Of a stretch of DNA of 64,000 bases, positions 16,479-25,815 are shown one piece after another; the stretch's first letter is position 1, and each line of letters starts with the position of its first letter. The notes beneath the pieces were generated by a model that saw only the letters and a program-made list of their open reading frames with translations, was not told the origin of the DNA and searched no databases. Source of the stretch: Burkholderiales bacterium Ga0074133 (GTDB taxonomy: Bacteria; Pseudomonadota; Gammaproteobacteria; Burkholderiales; Burkholderiaceae_C); NCBI GenBank assembly GCA_001464865.1, contig LNEG01000115.1, forward strand, positions 1 to 64,000, read 5' to 3'. The translations under genes were made by a program, and so were the position numbers.

Positions 16479-18359
16479 ATGACCGACACCTCTTTGGTGC
16501 AGGGCGAATTCGCGCCTGCAAACATTTCCCTGGCTGCTGACGTTTCCGTGCAGTCTCCCCTTGATTCCGTTGTGGCAGTTGCTGCTGAAGAAGTCACGGC
16601 TGAGCCCAACGGCTTCATCGAGCTGGGCCTGGCACCTGAACTGGTGCAAGCCGTGGCAGACCTTGGCTACACCCAGCCCACCAGCGTCCAGCTGAAGGCT
16701 ATTCCCCTGGCCATGGGCGGTGGCAACGATTCCACCAAGTTCATCGACCTGATGGTGTCCAGCCAGACCGGTAGCGGCAAGACGGCTGCTTTCCTGTTGC
16801 CCGTGCTGCACACGCTGATCAAGCAGCAGGCCGAGGCCGAAGCTGAAGAGCGCGCCGCCTTCGAGCGCGCTGTGGCCGAAGCCGCGGCCCGTGGCGAACC
16901 CGCTCCCAAGCGCGCCAAGCGCAAGGACCCCACCAGTTCACGCAATTTCAAGGCCGCTACTCCCGGCGCCCTGATCCTGTGCCCCACCCGTGAATTGGCC
17001 CAGCAGGTGGCGCACGACGCCATCGACTTGGTCAAGCACTGCCGTGGCCTGCGCGTGGCCAACGTGGTCGGTGGCATGCCTTATCAGCTGCAGATCGCCA
17101 AGCTGCAAAACGCGGATCTGGTCGTTGCAACGCCTGGGCGCCTGCTGGACCTGCAGCGCTCGATGCAGATCAAGCTCGACAAGGTGCAGTTCCTGGTGGT
17201 TGACGAAGCCGACCGCATGCTCGACCTGGGCTTCTCGGACGACCTGGCCGAACTGAACCAGCTGACCGCGCAGCGCAAGCAGACCATGATGTTCAGCGCC
17301 ACGTTTGCGCCGCGCATCCAGCAGCTGGCCATGCGCGTGATGCACGACGGTGGTTCTTCGGTGCAAAAGGTCACGATCGACTCGCCGCAGGAAAAGCACG
17401 CCAACATCAGGCAGATGCTTTACTGGGCGGACAACGCCCAGCACAAGCGCAAGCTGCTGGACCACTGGTTGCGTGACACCACCATCAACCAGGCCATCGT
17501 CTTCGCCAGCACCCAAGTCGAGTGCGACGGCCTGGCCAACGACCTGCAGCAGGAAGGCTTCTCGGCCGTGGCCCTGCACGGCGCCCTGAGCCAGGGCCTG
17601 CGCAACCGCCGATTGATGGCGTTGCGCGCTGGTCAGGTGCAGATTCTGGTGGCCACCGATGTGGCTGCCCGCGGTATCGATGTGCCCACGATCACCCACG
17701 TGTTCAACTTTGGCTTGCCCATGAAAGCCGAGGACTACACCCACCGCATTGGCCGTACTGGCCGTGCAGGCCGCGACGGCCTGGCCGTCACGTTCGCCGA
17801 GTTCCGCGACCGCCGCAAGATCTACGACATTGAGTCGTACAGCCGCCAGCAGTTCAAGGCTGAGGTGATCCCGGGCATGGAGCCCTCGCAACGCGCTCCG
17901 CAGGCACCTCGCGGTGGTGATTTCGGTGGTGGCCGTGGCGCTCCTGGTCGTTCCTACGACAACCGTGACAATGCGTCGCGTGGTCGTTTCGGCGGTCCTG
18001 CGCGTGGTGGCAACGGTGATCGCGGTGGTTTCGGCGGTGGCTTCGCCGGTCGCGACGCTCACCGCGGTGCCCCTGCTCGCGCAGAAGTCAGTGGTTTTGG
18101 TGGTGGTCGTGAAGACCGCGGCTTTGCTGCTCCACGCCGTGACGCCGACGGCTATGGCCGCAAGCCAGGGTTTGGCGATGCTGGCCGCGGTGGCTTTGCA
18201 CCGCGCGGCGACGCTGGCGCTCCCCGTGGCGACTACGCTCCGCGGGGCGACTTTGCGCCGCGCAAGCCTGCATTCGCCAAGCCTGCAGGTGCTGGCGGTG
18301 GTGGCAAGCCTTTTGTTGCCCACGACGCTCGCAAGCGTCCCGCACGTCCGGCACGCTGA
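16479..18359 (+). CDS. DEAD-box ATP-dependent RNA helicase, RhlE-type
   Basis: A 626-residue RNA helicase. Motifs in order: Q motif (FIELGLAPELVQAVADLGYT), motif I SQTGSGKTAAF, PTRELAQQ, motif II VVDEADRML, motif III FSATF, ARGIDVP and HRIGRTGRAGRDG. Between motif I and Ia there is a charged Glu/Ala/Lys-rich insertion of about 50 residues. From about residue 470 the protein is an arginine/glycine/aspartate-rich, probably disordered RNA-binding tail ending in KRPARPAR. A TTG at 16425 is in frame, but ATG 16479 is preferred. A long leader and this tail are common in cold-inducible RNA helicases, though cold control is inference. Confidence 0.93.
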   Translation: MTDTSLVQGEFAPANISLAADVSVQSPLDSVVAVAAEEVTAEPNGFIELGLAPELVQAVADLGYTQPTSVQLKAIPLAMGGGNDSTKFIDLMVSSQTGSGKTAAFLLPVLHTLIKQQAEAEAEERAAFERAVAEAAARGEPAPKRAKRKDPTSSRNFKAATPGALILCPTRELAQQVAHDAIDLVKHCRGLRVANVVGGMPYQLQIAKLQNADLVVATPGRLLDLQRSMQIKLDKVQFLVVDEADRMLDLGFSDDLAELNQLTAQRKQTMMFSATFAPRIQQLAMRVMHDGGSSVQKVTIDSPQEKHANIRQMLYWADNAQHKRKLLDHWLRDTTINQAIVFASTQVECDGLANDLQQEGFSAVALHGALSQGLRNRRLMALRAGQVQILVATDVAARGIDVPTITHVFNFGLPMKAEDYTHRIGRTGRAGRDGLAVTFAEFRDRRKIYDIESYSRQQFKAEVIPGMEPSQRAPQAPRGGDFGGGRGAPGRSYDNRDNASRGRFGGPARGGNGDRGGFGGGFAGRDAHRGAPARAEVSGFGGGREDRGFAAPRRDADGYGRKPGFGDAGRGGFAPRGDAGAPRGDYAPRGDFAPRKPAFAKPAGAGGGGKPFVAHDARKRPARPAR

Positions 18360-18420
18360 TCCACGGTGCCCGTTGGGCTGGTTGCCCGGACTGGATTGCT
18401 GTGTTCGCAATAGCTTTGTA

Positions 18421-18455
18421 AAAGGGCTGGCTCCGAAAGGTGCCAGCCCTTTTTT
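18421..18455 (+). terminator. Terminator after the helicase gene
   Basis: The stem AAAGGGCTGGC / GCCAGCCCTTT with an 8-12 nt loop is followed by a T-run. It separates the helicase from the downstream cyclase gene. Confidence 0.88.
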
Positions 18456-18533
18456 CATGTGGCTTCGTGCGCGCAATGTGCCACAGTGCAGTGCTCGCGG
18501 CGTCGACAATAATCAGCGCGGGAGGTATCTGCT

Positions 18534-20000
18534 GTGTCTTCTTCTTATTCTCAAGTCGCTGATTTCGAGCACATGTTCGATCTGGCGCCGGTTTCGCTGT
18601 GGCTTGAAGATTACAGCGCGCTCAAGCAGCTGTTCGACCGCTGGCGCTCGGAAGGGGTTACCGACCTTCGTGCCCATCTGGCTGCCGATCCGGCTCGACT
18701 GAACGAATGCAGCGCTTCGCTCAGAATCTTGCGAGTGAACCGTCGAACGCTTGAACTGTTTGCTGCGCCGTCCCAGGATGCACTGGTCGCCAACCTCGAC
18801 AAGGTGTTCCGTGACGACATGCACGACGCCGTCGTCCACGAGCTGCAGGCGCTGTGGTCGGGGCAGCAGGAGTTCTCCAACCAGAGCGCCAACTACGCAC
18901 TGGACGGCCGCCGGCTGGACGTGCAGATCCGCGCCCGTATCCTTCCTGGGCACGAGAAGTCGTGGGATCGCGTGCTGGTGTCGCTGGAGGACATCACGGG
19001 ACAGGTGCGTGCTGCCCAAAAGCTGCGACGCAGTGAGCAGCATGCACGTGACCTCTTCGAGCATTCTCCCGTTTCGCTATGGGTTGAGGACTTTAGCGCC
19101 GTCAAGACGCTGCTTGACGGTGTGCGTGCGCAGGGCATCGAAGATTTCAAGACTTTCATCACGGTCCACCCCGACTTTGTGACGCGCTGCATGAGCGAAA
19201 TCAGGGTGATCGACGTGAACCAGCAAACACTGCGAATGTTCGGCGCAGGCAGCAAGGATGAGTTGCTCAACAACATTGGCAGGGTGTTTCGCGGAGAAAT
19301 GCACGAGTCCTTTGCAGAGCAACTGCTGGACTTGTGGGAGGGCAAGACCTTCCAGCAGCGGGAGGTGGTCAACTATGCGTTGTCAGGGGATCCCGTGCAT
19401 ATCCACATGCAGTTCTCGGTACCGACGGGCCACCTTGCCGACTGGAGCCTGGTCCTGCTTTCGCTGGTGGACATTACAGCCCGCAAGAAGGCAGAAGCGT
19501 ATCTGGAGTACCTGGGCAAACATGATGTGTTGACGCAGTTGCGCAACAGGGCTTTTTACGTGGAGGAACTCAACCGCATCACGCGCAAGGGGCCGTGGCC
19601 GCTGACGGTGATTGCCATCGACCTTAATGGCCTGAAGGCCGTGAACGACGACCGGGGGCACGCCGCAGGCGATGCGCTGCTGCGCCGGGTGGGCGAGGTG
19701 CTGGGCAAGTCGGTGGACGCGCCTGCCTGTGCAGCTCGCGTCGGAGGCGACGAGTTCTGCGTGCTTTTGCCGGGTGTGGACGAGCGAGGTGCATACGCGC
19801 TGCAGGAGCGCATCTTGTCCATGCTGGAGCTGAACAACCAGTTTTACCCAGGGCAGCCTATCAGCCTGGCAATGGGGGTGGCGTCCTGTGCCTCTGGTGA
19901 TCTGGTCGAGGCTACCATCCATCGCGCGGACAAGGCCATGTATGCGGAAAAAGAGCGTTACTACCAGGACAAAGGTATCGACCGGCGTAGCTCTCCCTGA
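18534..20000 (+). CDS. Diguanylate cyclase with two tandem PAS-like sensor domains
   Basis: A soluble 488-residue protein with no signal peptide or membrane segment. Two paralogous PAS-like domains (about residues 10-165 and 175-325) each begin with PVSLW(L/V)ED(Y/F)SA and end with VLxSLxDIT. The C-terminal GGDEF domain has DLNGLKAVNDDRGHAAGD and an intact GGDEF motif at residues 404-408, so cyclase activity (2 GTP to c-di-GMP) is expected. The inhibitory RxxD site that normally precedes GGDEF is absent. The start is GTG with GGGAGG about 10 bp upstream. No cofactor can be assigned to the PAS domains. Confidence 0.9.
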   Translation: MSSSYSQVADFEHMFDLAPVSLWLEDYSALKQLFDRWRSEGVTDLRAHLAADPARLNECSASLRILRVNRRTLELFAAPSQDALVANLDKVFRDDMHDAVVHELQALWSGQQEFSNQSANYALDGRRLDVQIRARILPGHEKSWDRVLVSLEDITGQVRAAQKLRRSEQHARDLFEHSPVSLWVEDFSAVKTLLDGVRAQGIEDFKTFITVHPDFVTRCMSEIRVIDVNQQTLRMFGAGSKDELLNNIGRVFRGEMHESFAEQLLDLWEGKTFQQREVVNYALSGDPVHIHMQFSVPTGHLADWSLVLLSLVDITARKKAEAYLEYLGKHDVLTQLRNRAFYVEELNRITRKGPWPLTVIAIDLNGLKAVNDDRGHAAGDALLRRVGEVLGKSVDAPACAARVGGDEFCVLLPGVDERGAYALQERILSMLELNNQFYPGQPISLAMGVASCASGDLVEATIHRADKAMYAEKERYYQDKGIDRRSSP

Positions 20001-20090
20001 CCGGTTTGGCTCGACCAGAAGCGAGAGGTCAAACCCACATGGAGCCGGATTTCTAACGAGTCTGCGTAGTTTCTGGCTTGCTGCCCGCGC

Positions 20091-21326
20091 CTAGCCCGTC
20101 GCAGTGGCAGTGCGGCCCACGTCGGGCCACCGGTGGTGCAGGTAGATCCAGGCAAACATGCCCACGCACATCATCAACAACGATGACAGCGCGAGCAGCA
20201 CCGTGGAGTGCATGATGAGCGGCACCAGCACGCCGGCTACCAAGCCGTTGGCTGTCGAGCCTACGAATGCCTGCATGGATGACGCCATCCCGCGACGCTC
20301 TGGGTGGAGGTCAAGCACCAGTAGCGTCACGACCGGCACCATCAGTGCCCATCCAAATGCGAAGACGGCAATGGGTGCGAGGGCCCATGCAGCGTGCACC
20401 GGCAGCAGCAGGTTGGCTGCAAGATTGCAGACGGCCACGGTGGCCATGATCACGAATCCATGGCGTATTTGCCGTTTGGGAGCGATCTTTCCCGCCAAGC
20501 GTCCACTCAGCCAAGCGCCACCCATGATGCCGGAGATGGTGAGCACAAAGAACCAGAAAAACTGGGTAGGCCCCAGCCCCAGGTGGTCTCCCAGAAAGGC
20601 AGGTGCAGCCAGTACGTAGAGGAACATCCCGTTGAACGGCACTCCGCTGGCCAGCGCCAGCAGCACGAACCTCGGGCTGGAGCCCAGCTGCCAGTAGCCG
20701 CGCATCAGATGGGGCACATTGAAAGGCTGACGAAGCTCGGGTTGCAGGGTTTCGGGAAGCAGGCGGAAATTGGCGATCCAGAGGACCACGCCTACGGCCG
20801 TGAGAAACCAGAAAATGCTGTGCCAGCCCGCATGGACGAACAGCCACCCGCCCACGATCGGTGCGATGGCGGGGGCTACGCCAAAGTAGATGGTGACCTG
20901 GCTCATCACCTGCTGTGCGCGTGCGGGGGGAAACATGTCGCGGATCACGGCCCGCGACACCACGATGCCGGCACCGGTCGACAGGCCTTGCAGCGCACGG
21001 AATACGATGAGCTGCCCGATGGTCTCCGACATGGCGCAGCCGGCTGACGCCAGCGTGAACATGGCAATGCCGCACAGCACGACGGGCCTGCGTCCAAAAC
21101 TGTCGGCCAGTGCGCCATGAAAGAGATTCATGAACGCAAAACCGAACAGGTAGGCGGACAGCGTCTGCTGCATCTCGACCGGCGTGGCGCCGAGCGCTGT
21201 GGCAATCCCGGTGAAGGCCGGGATGTAGGTATCGATCGAGAAAGGGCCCAGCATGCCGAGCACCGCCAGCAAGGCCGCCAGTGCCCACTGGGGGGCGCGC
21301 CATAACGTCTGGGCGTGTGGATTCAT
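20091..21326 (-). CDS. Bcr/CflA-family multidrug efflux MFS transporter
   Basis: A 411-residue, 12-helix major facilitator. The first helix and loop, LGPFSIDTYIPAF, followed by MQQTLSAYLFGFAFMNLFHG, are typical of the Bcr/CflA drug:proton antiporter subfamily. The A motif region reads GALADSFGRRPVVLCG, and the helix 5 motif region GAGIVVSRAVIRDMF. It exports drugs such as bicyclomycin or sulfonamides in known members; its own substrate is unknown. It converges on the cyclase gene and is followed upstream by a 281-bp gap and a tRNA gene. Confidence 0.92.
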   Translation of the reverse strand: MNPHAQTLWRAPQWALAALLAVLGMLGPFSIDTYIPAFTGIATALGATPVEMQQTLSAYLFGFAFMNLFHGALADSFGRRPVVLCGIAMFTLASAGCAMSETIGQLIVFRALQGLSTGAGIVVSRAVIRDMFPPARAQQVMSQVTIYFGVAPAIAPIVGGWLFVHAGWHSIFWFLTAVGVVLWIANFRLLPETLQPELRQPFNVPHLMRGYWQLGSSPRFVLLALASGVPFNGMFLYVLAAPAFLGDHLGLGPTQFFWFFVLTISGIMGGAWLSGRLAGKIAPKRQIRHGFVIMATVAVCNLAANLLLPVHAAWALAPIAVFAFGWALMVPVVTLLVLDLHPERRGMASSMQAFVGSTANGLVAGVLVPLIMHSTVLLALSSLLMMCVGMFAWIYLHHRWPDVGRTATATG

Positions 21327-21568
21327 GGTGAACGAGTCGTCGGGCGTGCAGGGGGAGGTGGCAGCCGCAAAGCGGTTTGTGGCTGGGCGGCAGTGATGCT
21401 AAAGGCTGAGCCGTCCGGATGTTGTAGGACCGGGGACAAGGCGTTGTGTCACTGGCGTGAGACGGGGGTGTTGCACCAGTCCTGCGGCTGTCGCAGGTTT
21501 CGCGTCCTTACCATGGTGAGTGGAGTGCTTGCTTTTTGCACCACCACGGCAGTCGTCGGCCACAAGTA

Positions 21569-21603
21569 CAAAACCCCGACATCTGCAAGATGCCGGGGTT
21601 TCA
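21569..21603 (-). terminator. Terminator of the tRNA-Lys gene
   Basis: On the minus strand, directly after the tRNA 3' end, AAACCCCGGCATC pairs with GATGTCGGGGTTT around a short loop, followed by T. It ends the tRNA transcript. Confidence 0.75.
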
Positions 21604-21607
21604 CGTT

Positions 21608-21683
21608 TGGTGGGTCCTGAGTGACTCGAACACTCGACCTACGGATTAAGAGTCCGCTGCTCTACCAACTGAGCTAAGAACCC
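21608..21683 (-). tRNA. tRNA-Lys (anticodon CTT)
   Basis: A 76-nt cloverleaf is readable on the minus strand, with encoded CCA. The acceptor stem pairs GGGTTCT with AGGACCC. The D arm is AGCTCAGTTGGTAGAGC. The anticodon loop CTCTTAA gives anticodon CTT, which reads AAG lysine codons. The T arm contains GTTCGAGTC. A terminator-like hairpin follows directly. Confidence 0.96.
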
Positions 21684-21763
21684 AAACTTTTTAATTCTGC
21701 TGCATTGCTGCAGAGCCTCGAATTATGCCGCAATTTCCTGCCGCTTGGCAAGCGGTGCGAAAA

Positions 21764-22648
21764 TTATTGCATCGCATTGCGGCTGGCCAGCTCCACGAAC
21801 AGGCCGCTGTGGTCCAGTTCGCCCAAGCCGTGTTCCACGCCTTCGGCGTACAGGCCTTCAAAAAGCGCTGTGATCGGGGCGTCAAAGCCGATCTCGCTGG
21901 CGGTCGCCAATGCGTTGCGCATGTCCTTGAGCTGCACGGTCATGCGACCGCGTGGCGCGAAATCGCGTTCAACCATGCGTTCGCCATGCAGCTGCAGGAT
22001 CCGGCTGTCGGCAAAACCCCCGCTGATTGCCTCGCGCACCTTGGCCATGTCGGCGCCTCCCTTGGCAGCGAAAAGCAGTGCTTCTGCCACCGCGCCAATG
22101 GTGATCCCCACGATCATCTGGTTGGCCAGCTTGGTGAGCTGGCCTGCACCGTGGGGCCCGACCAGGGTGGCGCGCCCCAAGGCTGCGAAAACGGGCTGCG
22201 CACGTGCAAAGTCTTCAGGCCGGCCTCCGACCAGGATGGCAAGTGTGCCGTTTTCGGCACCTACCGTGCCGCCCGACACTGGCGCGTCCAGATGGAAAAG
22301 TCCTGCCTCCCCAAGACGCGCCGCATGATCGCGTGCCTCGCGCGGCTGGATGGATGCCATGTCGATGAACAGTGCGCCGCGCTGCATGGCCTGGGCTGCG
22401 CCCAGCTCAAACAGCACATGGCCTACCACCGGGCCGCTTTCAAGCAGGCTCACCACGATGTCGGCCTTCCGAACGGCTTCGGCCACGCTGGAATGAACGG
22501 CAATGCCAAAGGCAGTCAGCGGCTCTGCCTTAGCCAGCGTGCGGTTCCAGGCATGTACCTCATGGCCTGCCTCCTTGAGCCTGAGGGCCATGGGGCGGCC
22601 CATCAGGCCAATGCCGAGGACGGCGATGCGGAGCGGTGTGGTGGTCAT
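21764..22648 (-). CDS. NAD(P)-dependent beta-hydroxyacid dehydrogenase (3-hydroxyisobutyrate dehydrogenase family)
   Basis: A 294-residue member of the 3-hydroxyisobutyrate dehydrogenase / tartronate semialdehyde reductase family. The N-terminal Rossmann motif is IAVLGIGLMGRPMALRLKEA. The substrate-binding segment DAPVSGGTVGAENGTLAILV and the catalytic lysine region VGPHGAGQLTKLANQMIVGI are both present. Which hydroxyacid it uses cannot be decided from sequence. The ATG at 22648 (MTTTPLRIAV) was chosen; an upstream ATG at 22681 is possible and neither has a clear ribosome-binding site. It is divergent from the esterase gene. Confidence 0.88.
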   Translation of the reverse strand: MTTTPLRIAVLGIGLMGRPMALRLKEAGHEVHAWNRTLAKAEPLTAFGIAVHSSVAEAVRKADIVVSLLESGPVVGHVLFELGAAQAMQRGALFIDMASIQPREARDHAARLGEAGLFHLDAPVSGGTVGAENGTLAILVGGRPEDFARAQPVFAALGRATLVGPHGAGQLTKLANQMIVGITIGAVAEALLFAAKGGADMAKVREAISGGFADSRILQLHGERMVERDFAPRGRMTVQLKDMRNALATASEIGFDAPITALFEGLYAEGVEHGLGELDHSGLFVELASRNAMQ

Positions 22649-22929
22649 GTGTTGTGCGTGTGTTGGTGCTTTGTCCATCATGGAGATTTTTGCGCTGTCA
22701 GTCTGTCACCGAGCTTGCAGGGAGCGCAAAATGCAAAGATGAATCCGAGCCGGCTGCGCGGTAAAAGTCATCGAAGCGAAACGGACGAACAGCGGGGATC
22801 GCACGGTACTGCCTGCAAGCCCACGGGTGGCTGCGCGGCGCAGGAGGCAGTGCCGCGCGAGGCCGGTGCATCGCACGTTGCCGCCGCTGAACCTTCTTCC
22901 GCGCAGCTTCCTCGCCACAGGAGACCGTC

Positions 22930-23811
22930 ATGACATTGCCGCAGCACGATCCAGCCTGGCTGGAGCGCATGTACAACAACCGTGCGCTGGTGCCCGATCA
23001 CGCCGACTATTTCGACCGATGGGCGAGCGAGTCTGCGGCGGCGCGGGCGAACCAGCCCTGCAAGCTTGATATCGCCTACGGACCGGGTCCGGGGGAAACT
23101 CTGGATGTGTTTGCCCCTGCTCGCTCCACTGCGGGCGGTGCACCTGTACTGGTGTTTATCCATGGCGGGTATTGGCGGTCGCTCGACAAGTCCGACCACT
23201 CTTTCATTGCGCCTGCCTTCACGCAGCCCGGGTTTTGCGTGGTGGTCGTCAACTATGCGCTGTGCCCGGGCACAACCGAGGCGCCAGTCACCGTGGCCCA
23301 CATCGGCCGACAGATGGAGAAGGCGCTTGGCTGGGTGTGGCGGAACGCCGAAAGCCATGGCGGCGATCCCCGCCGCATCACCGTTGCCGGGCATTCTGCG
23401 GGTGGGCAGTTGGCAGCCATGCTGCTGACCAGCGTGTGGCCGCTGATCGAAACGGGCCTGCCCGATGGCCTGGTGCGCAATGCGTTGTCCATATCGGGGG
23501 TGCACGATCTGGAGCCGTTGATGCACACGCCCTTTCTCCAGCAGGCCCTGCATCTGACCGAGCAGCAGGTGCTGCAGTGCAGCCCGGCGCGGCTGCTCGA
23601 GCCGCCAGCGGGTCGGTTGTTCTGCGCCGTGGGCGGTGATGAAAGCCCGGAGTTCCAGCGCCAGAACCAGCTCATGCAGGACGCCTGGGGTAGCCATTAC
23701 GTGCCGCGCAGCGTGGTGTTAGCGGGGCTGAACCACTTCAGCATCCTGGATGCGCTGGTGCGGCCGGGGCACGACCTCCACCACATGGCGCTGAACCTGT
23801 TGCGCAGTTAA
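22930..23811 (+). CDS. Alpha/beta hydrolase, arylformamidase-like
   Basis: A 293-residue serine hydrolase of the alpha/beta fold. The oxyanion-hole motif VFIHGGYWRSLDK and the nucleophile elbow VAGHSAGGQLAAML belong to the hormone-sensitive-lipase/kynurenine-formamidase side of the family. The likely acid and histidine are in VGGDESPEF and GLNHFSILD. Related enzymes hydrolyse N-formylkynurenine, but no kynurenine pathway genes are nearby, so substrate is open. The 281 bp between it and the divergent dehydrogenase hold no feature I could name. Confidence 0.85.
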   Translation: MTLPQHDPAWLERMYNNRALVPDHADYFDRWASESAAARANQPCKLDIAYGPGPGETLDVFAPARSTAGGAPVLVFIHGGYWRSLDKSDHSFIAPAFTQPGFCVVVVNYALCPGTTEAPVTVAHIGRQMEKALGWVWRNAESHGGDPRRITVAGHSAGGQLAAMLLTSVWPLIETGLPDGLVRNALSISGVHDLEPLMHTPFLQQALHLTEQQVLQCSPARLLEPPAGRLFCAVGGDESPEFQRQNQLMQDAWGSHYVPRSVVLAGLNHFSILDALVRPGHDLHHMALNLLRS

Positions 23812-23883
23812 GCCTCAGCACGGACTGAGTGGCAAGTGCGCGCTGCGGTTCGCCCTGGCGTGTGCCTCTTGCCACTGCGTTCA

Positions 23884-24861
23884 TCACATCAGCAGGTGCT
23901 CGCCCGCGTTGTCCCCGCCCAGGATCACGTAGTTGACCTTGCGGATGTCCATCAGCTTCTTGCCGCCCGCGTAGCTGATGGAGCTTTGCACGTCCTGCTC
24001 CATTTCCACCAGCGTGTTTGCCAGCTTGCCCTTGATGGGCTCCAGGATGCGCTTGCCCTCGACGTGTTTGTATTCGCCCTTGTTGAAGTCGCTGGCCGAG
24101 CCGTAGTACTCCTTGAACAGCTCGCCGTCGACCTCCACCGTCTGGCCGGGCGACTCTTCATGGCCTGCAAACAGCGAGCCGATCATCACCATGGTCGCGC
24201 CAAAGCGGATGCTCTTGGCAATGTCGCCATGGCTGCGGATGCCGCCGTCGGCAATGATAGGTTTGGTCGCCACGCGGGCGCACCACTTGAGCGCCGAAAG
24301 CTGCCAGCCGCCGGTGCCAAAGCCCGTCTTGAGCTTGGTGATGCATACCTTGCCCGGGCCCACGCCCACCTTGGTCGCGTCGGCGCCCCAGTTTTCGAGG
24401 TCAATGATGGCTTCTGGCGTTGCCACATTGCCGGCAATCACGAATGATTTGGGCAAGTGCTGCTTGAGGTAGCCGATCATGTTCTTCACGCTGTCGGCAT
24501 GGCCATGGGCGATGTCGATGGTGATGTATTCGGGGGTCAGGCCCAGTGCCACCAACTGGTCCACCGTGTCGTAGTCGGGCTTCTTCACGCCCAGCGAGAT
24601 CGACGCGTAGCAGCCTTTGGCATGCATGTCCTGCACGAAACGCACGTTGTCCAGATCGAACCGGTGCATCACGTAGAAGTAGCCGTTTTGCGCCATCCAG
24701 ACGCAGATGGATTCGTCCACCACCGTCTTCATGTTGGCCGGCACCACCGGGATGCGGAACGAGCGGCCGCCCAGTTCCACGCTGGCGTCGCATTCCGAGC
24801 GGCTTTCCACGCGGCACTTGCGGGGCAGCAGCAAAACGTTGTCGTAATCGAAGATTTCCAT
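23884..24861 (-). CDS. guaC: GMP reductase
   Basis: A 325-residue enzyme of the IMPDH/GMPR barrel family that converts GMP to IMP with NADPH, salvaging guanine nucleotides. [20 protein letters not shown] at the start is GMP reductase-like. The catalytic loop [15 protein letters not shown] contains the nucleophilic cysteine, and [20 protein letters not shown] forms the phosphate-binding site. There is no CBS domain, which separates it from IMP dehydrogenase. The length matches the GuaC2 type of Firmicutes more than the 347-residue enterobacterial form. It converges on the esterase gene. Confidence 0.95.
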   Translation of the reverse strand: MEIFDYDNVLLLPRKCRVESRSECDASVELGGRSFRIPVVPANMKTVVDESICVWMAQNGYFYVMHRFDLDNVRFVQDMHAKGCYASISLGVKKPDYDTVDQLVALGLTPEYITIDIAHGHADSVKNMIGYLKQHLPKSFVIAGNVATPEAIIDLENWGADATKVGVGPGKVCITKLKTGFGTGGWQLSALKWCARVATKPIIADGGIRSHGDIAKSIRFGATMVMIGSLFAGHEESPGQTVEVDGELFKEYYGSASDFNKGEYKHVEGKRILEPIKGKLANTLVEMEQDVQSSISYAGGKKLMDIRKVNYVILGGDNAGEHLLM

Positions 24862-24985
24862 GAGATTTCCAAGCTCCGTAACAGGACGCTGCCGAACAAT
24901 TTCGATAGCGGTGGGCGCTTGGCTGTCAGACCGGCTTTGCGGGAGGCAACGTGACAGTGACTCCGGGCCCTGCTGAGCGCAGGCA

Positions 24986-25020
24986 CAAAAAACCGGGCTT
25001 CAAGAAACTTGGGCCCGGTG
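24986..25020 (-). terminator. Terminator of the secreted CxxC protein gene
   Basis: On the minus strand ACCGGGC pairs with GCCCGGT, with an inner CAAG/CTTG stem, followed by TTTTTT. It lies after the stop at 25067 and before guaC, so guaC must have its own promoter in the 120 bp that follow. Confidence 0.8.
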
Positions 25021-25066
25021 ATTGATTCTACCGACCTGCGGGCGCGGCGTCATAAGCCCCGTGGTA

Positions 25067-25774
25067 TCAGCGGCATACAGATCGCGCTGCCGCGACAGTT
25101 TGCCCTTGCGCATCCTGCACCCAGCCCACCATGAACAGGCGCTCTGGCTTGGCACCGTCGGGGATGCGCATGGGGCGGGGTTCCGTGAGTACAACCCGCT
25201 TCGTTCTTGACGGCGGAGCTGCCGCGTCCCATGTGCCCTGGAGCATGTTCCTGACAATGTTTCGCGCCACCGTCGAGCCTTCGGTGCCTGCCGGTATCGC
25301 TTCCACCAGGAGCAGGTGGTAGTGCCACGGACCGCGTGCCTTGGCACCTTTCCCTGCAGGCTGCCATGAAATCGAGGTGCCCAGGTACTCGTTGAACGGC
25401 GGGCCGCTGGCGACACGGACCGTACCGGCAGGCGGGACGCCCACCTCCAGGATGTGCGCGTCGGTATTCTTTGGGGGCTGCCGGCCCAGGTCAGCCAGGC
25501 GGATCAGGCCGTCCCGCGTGGCTGCGGCCGACAAGGGGGCGTCGTCGTCGCCCGCGCCAGGAACAATCCAGTCGAGCGCTACTGTGCGCGTACCGCCAGA
25601 GGGCGCTGGTGTGGCCGGGTCGGTCCAGCAGTCTGCGCAGTCGGCGTTGATGAAGCGCTCAAACAGCACCATCGGGCGGGTAGCACCGTCGCTGCTGCAT
25701 CCGGCCTGCGCAAGCGCATGGGAGGCAGGTGCCAGCGCAAGGGTGGCAGTCAGGGCAATTGCAATGTTTTTCAT
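25067..25774 (-). CDS. Secreted protein of unknown function with a CxxC motif
   Basis: A 235-residue protein with a clear signal peptide (MKNIAIALTATLALAPASHA, cleavage near ALA-QAG). After it comes VLFERFINADCADCWTDP, which resembles the start of thioredoxin-fold DUF1223 proteins (E-L-F-x-S-x-x-C-x-x-C). The rest contains AHILEVGVPPAGTVRVASGP and WHYHLLLVEAIPAG and does not match a family I know. Six or so cysteines suggest an oxidised periplasmic protein. ATG 25774 was chosen for the signal peptide. It is divergent from the UvrD-type gene. Confidence 0.7.
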   Translation of the reverse strand: MKNIAIALTATLALAPASHALAQAGCSSDGATRPMVLFERFINADCADCWTDPATPAPSGGTRTVALDWIVPGAGDDDAPLSAAATRDGLIRLADLGRQPPKNTDAHILEVGVPPAGTVRVASGPPFNEYLGTSISWQPAGKGAKARGPWHYHLLLVEAIPAGTEGSTVARNIVRNMLQGTWDAAAPPSRTKRVVLTEPRPMRIPDGAKPERLFMVGWVQDAQGQTVAAARSVCR

Positions 25775-25815
25775 GACAGGGCGGGGCGTTGCCGGGGTGC
25801 TTTCTACAATGGCGC

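Noticed and set aside
17880..18359. Repetitive G/C-rich tract that might be a minisatellite
   Set aside because: It encodes the Arg/Gly-rich tail of the RNA helicase in frame; units are irregular.
24862..24985. Possible purine riboswitch upstream of guaC
   Set aside because: No conserved three-way-junction core could be found in the leader on the minus strand.
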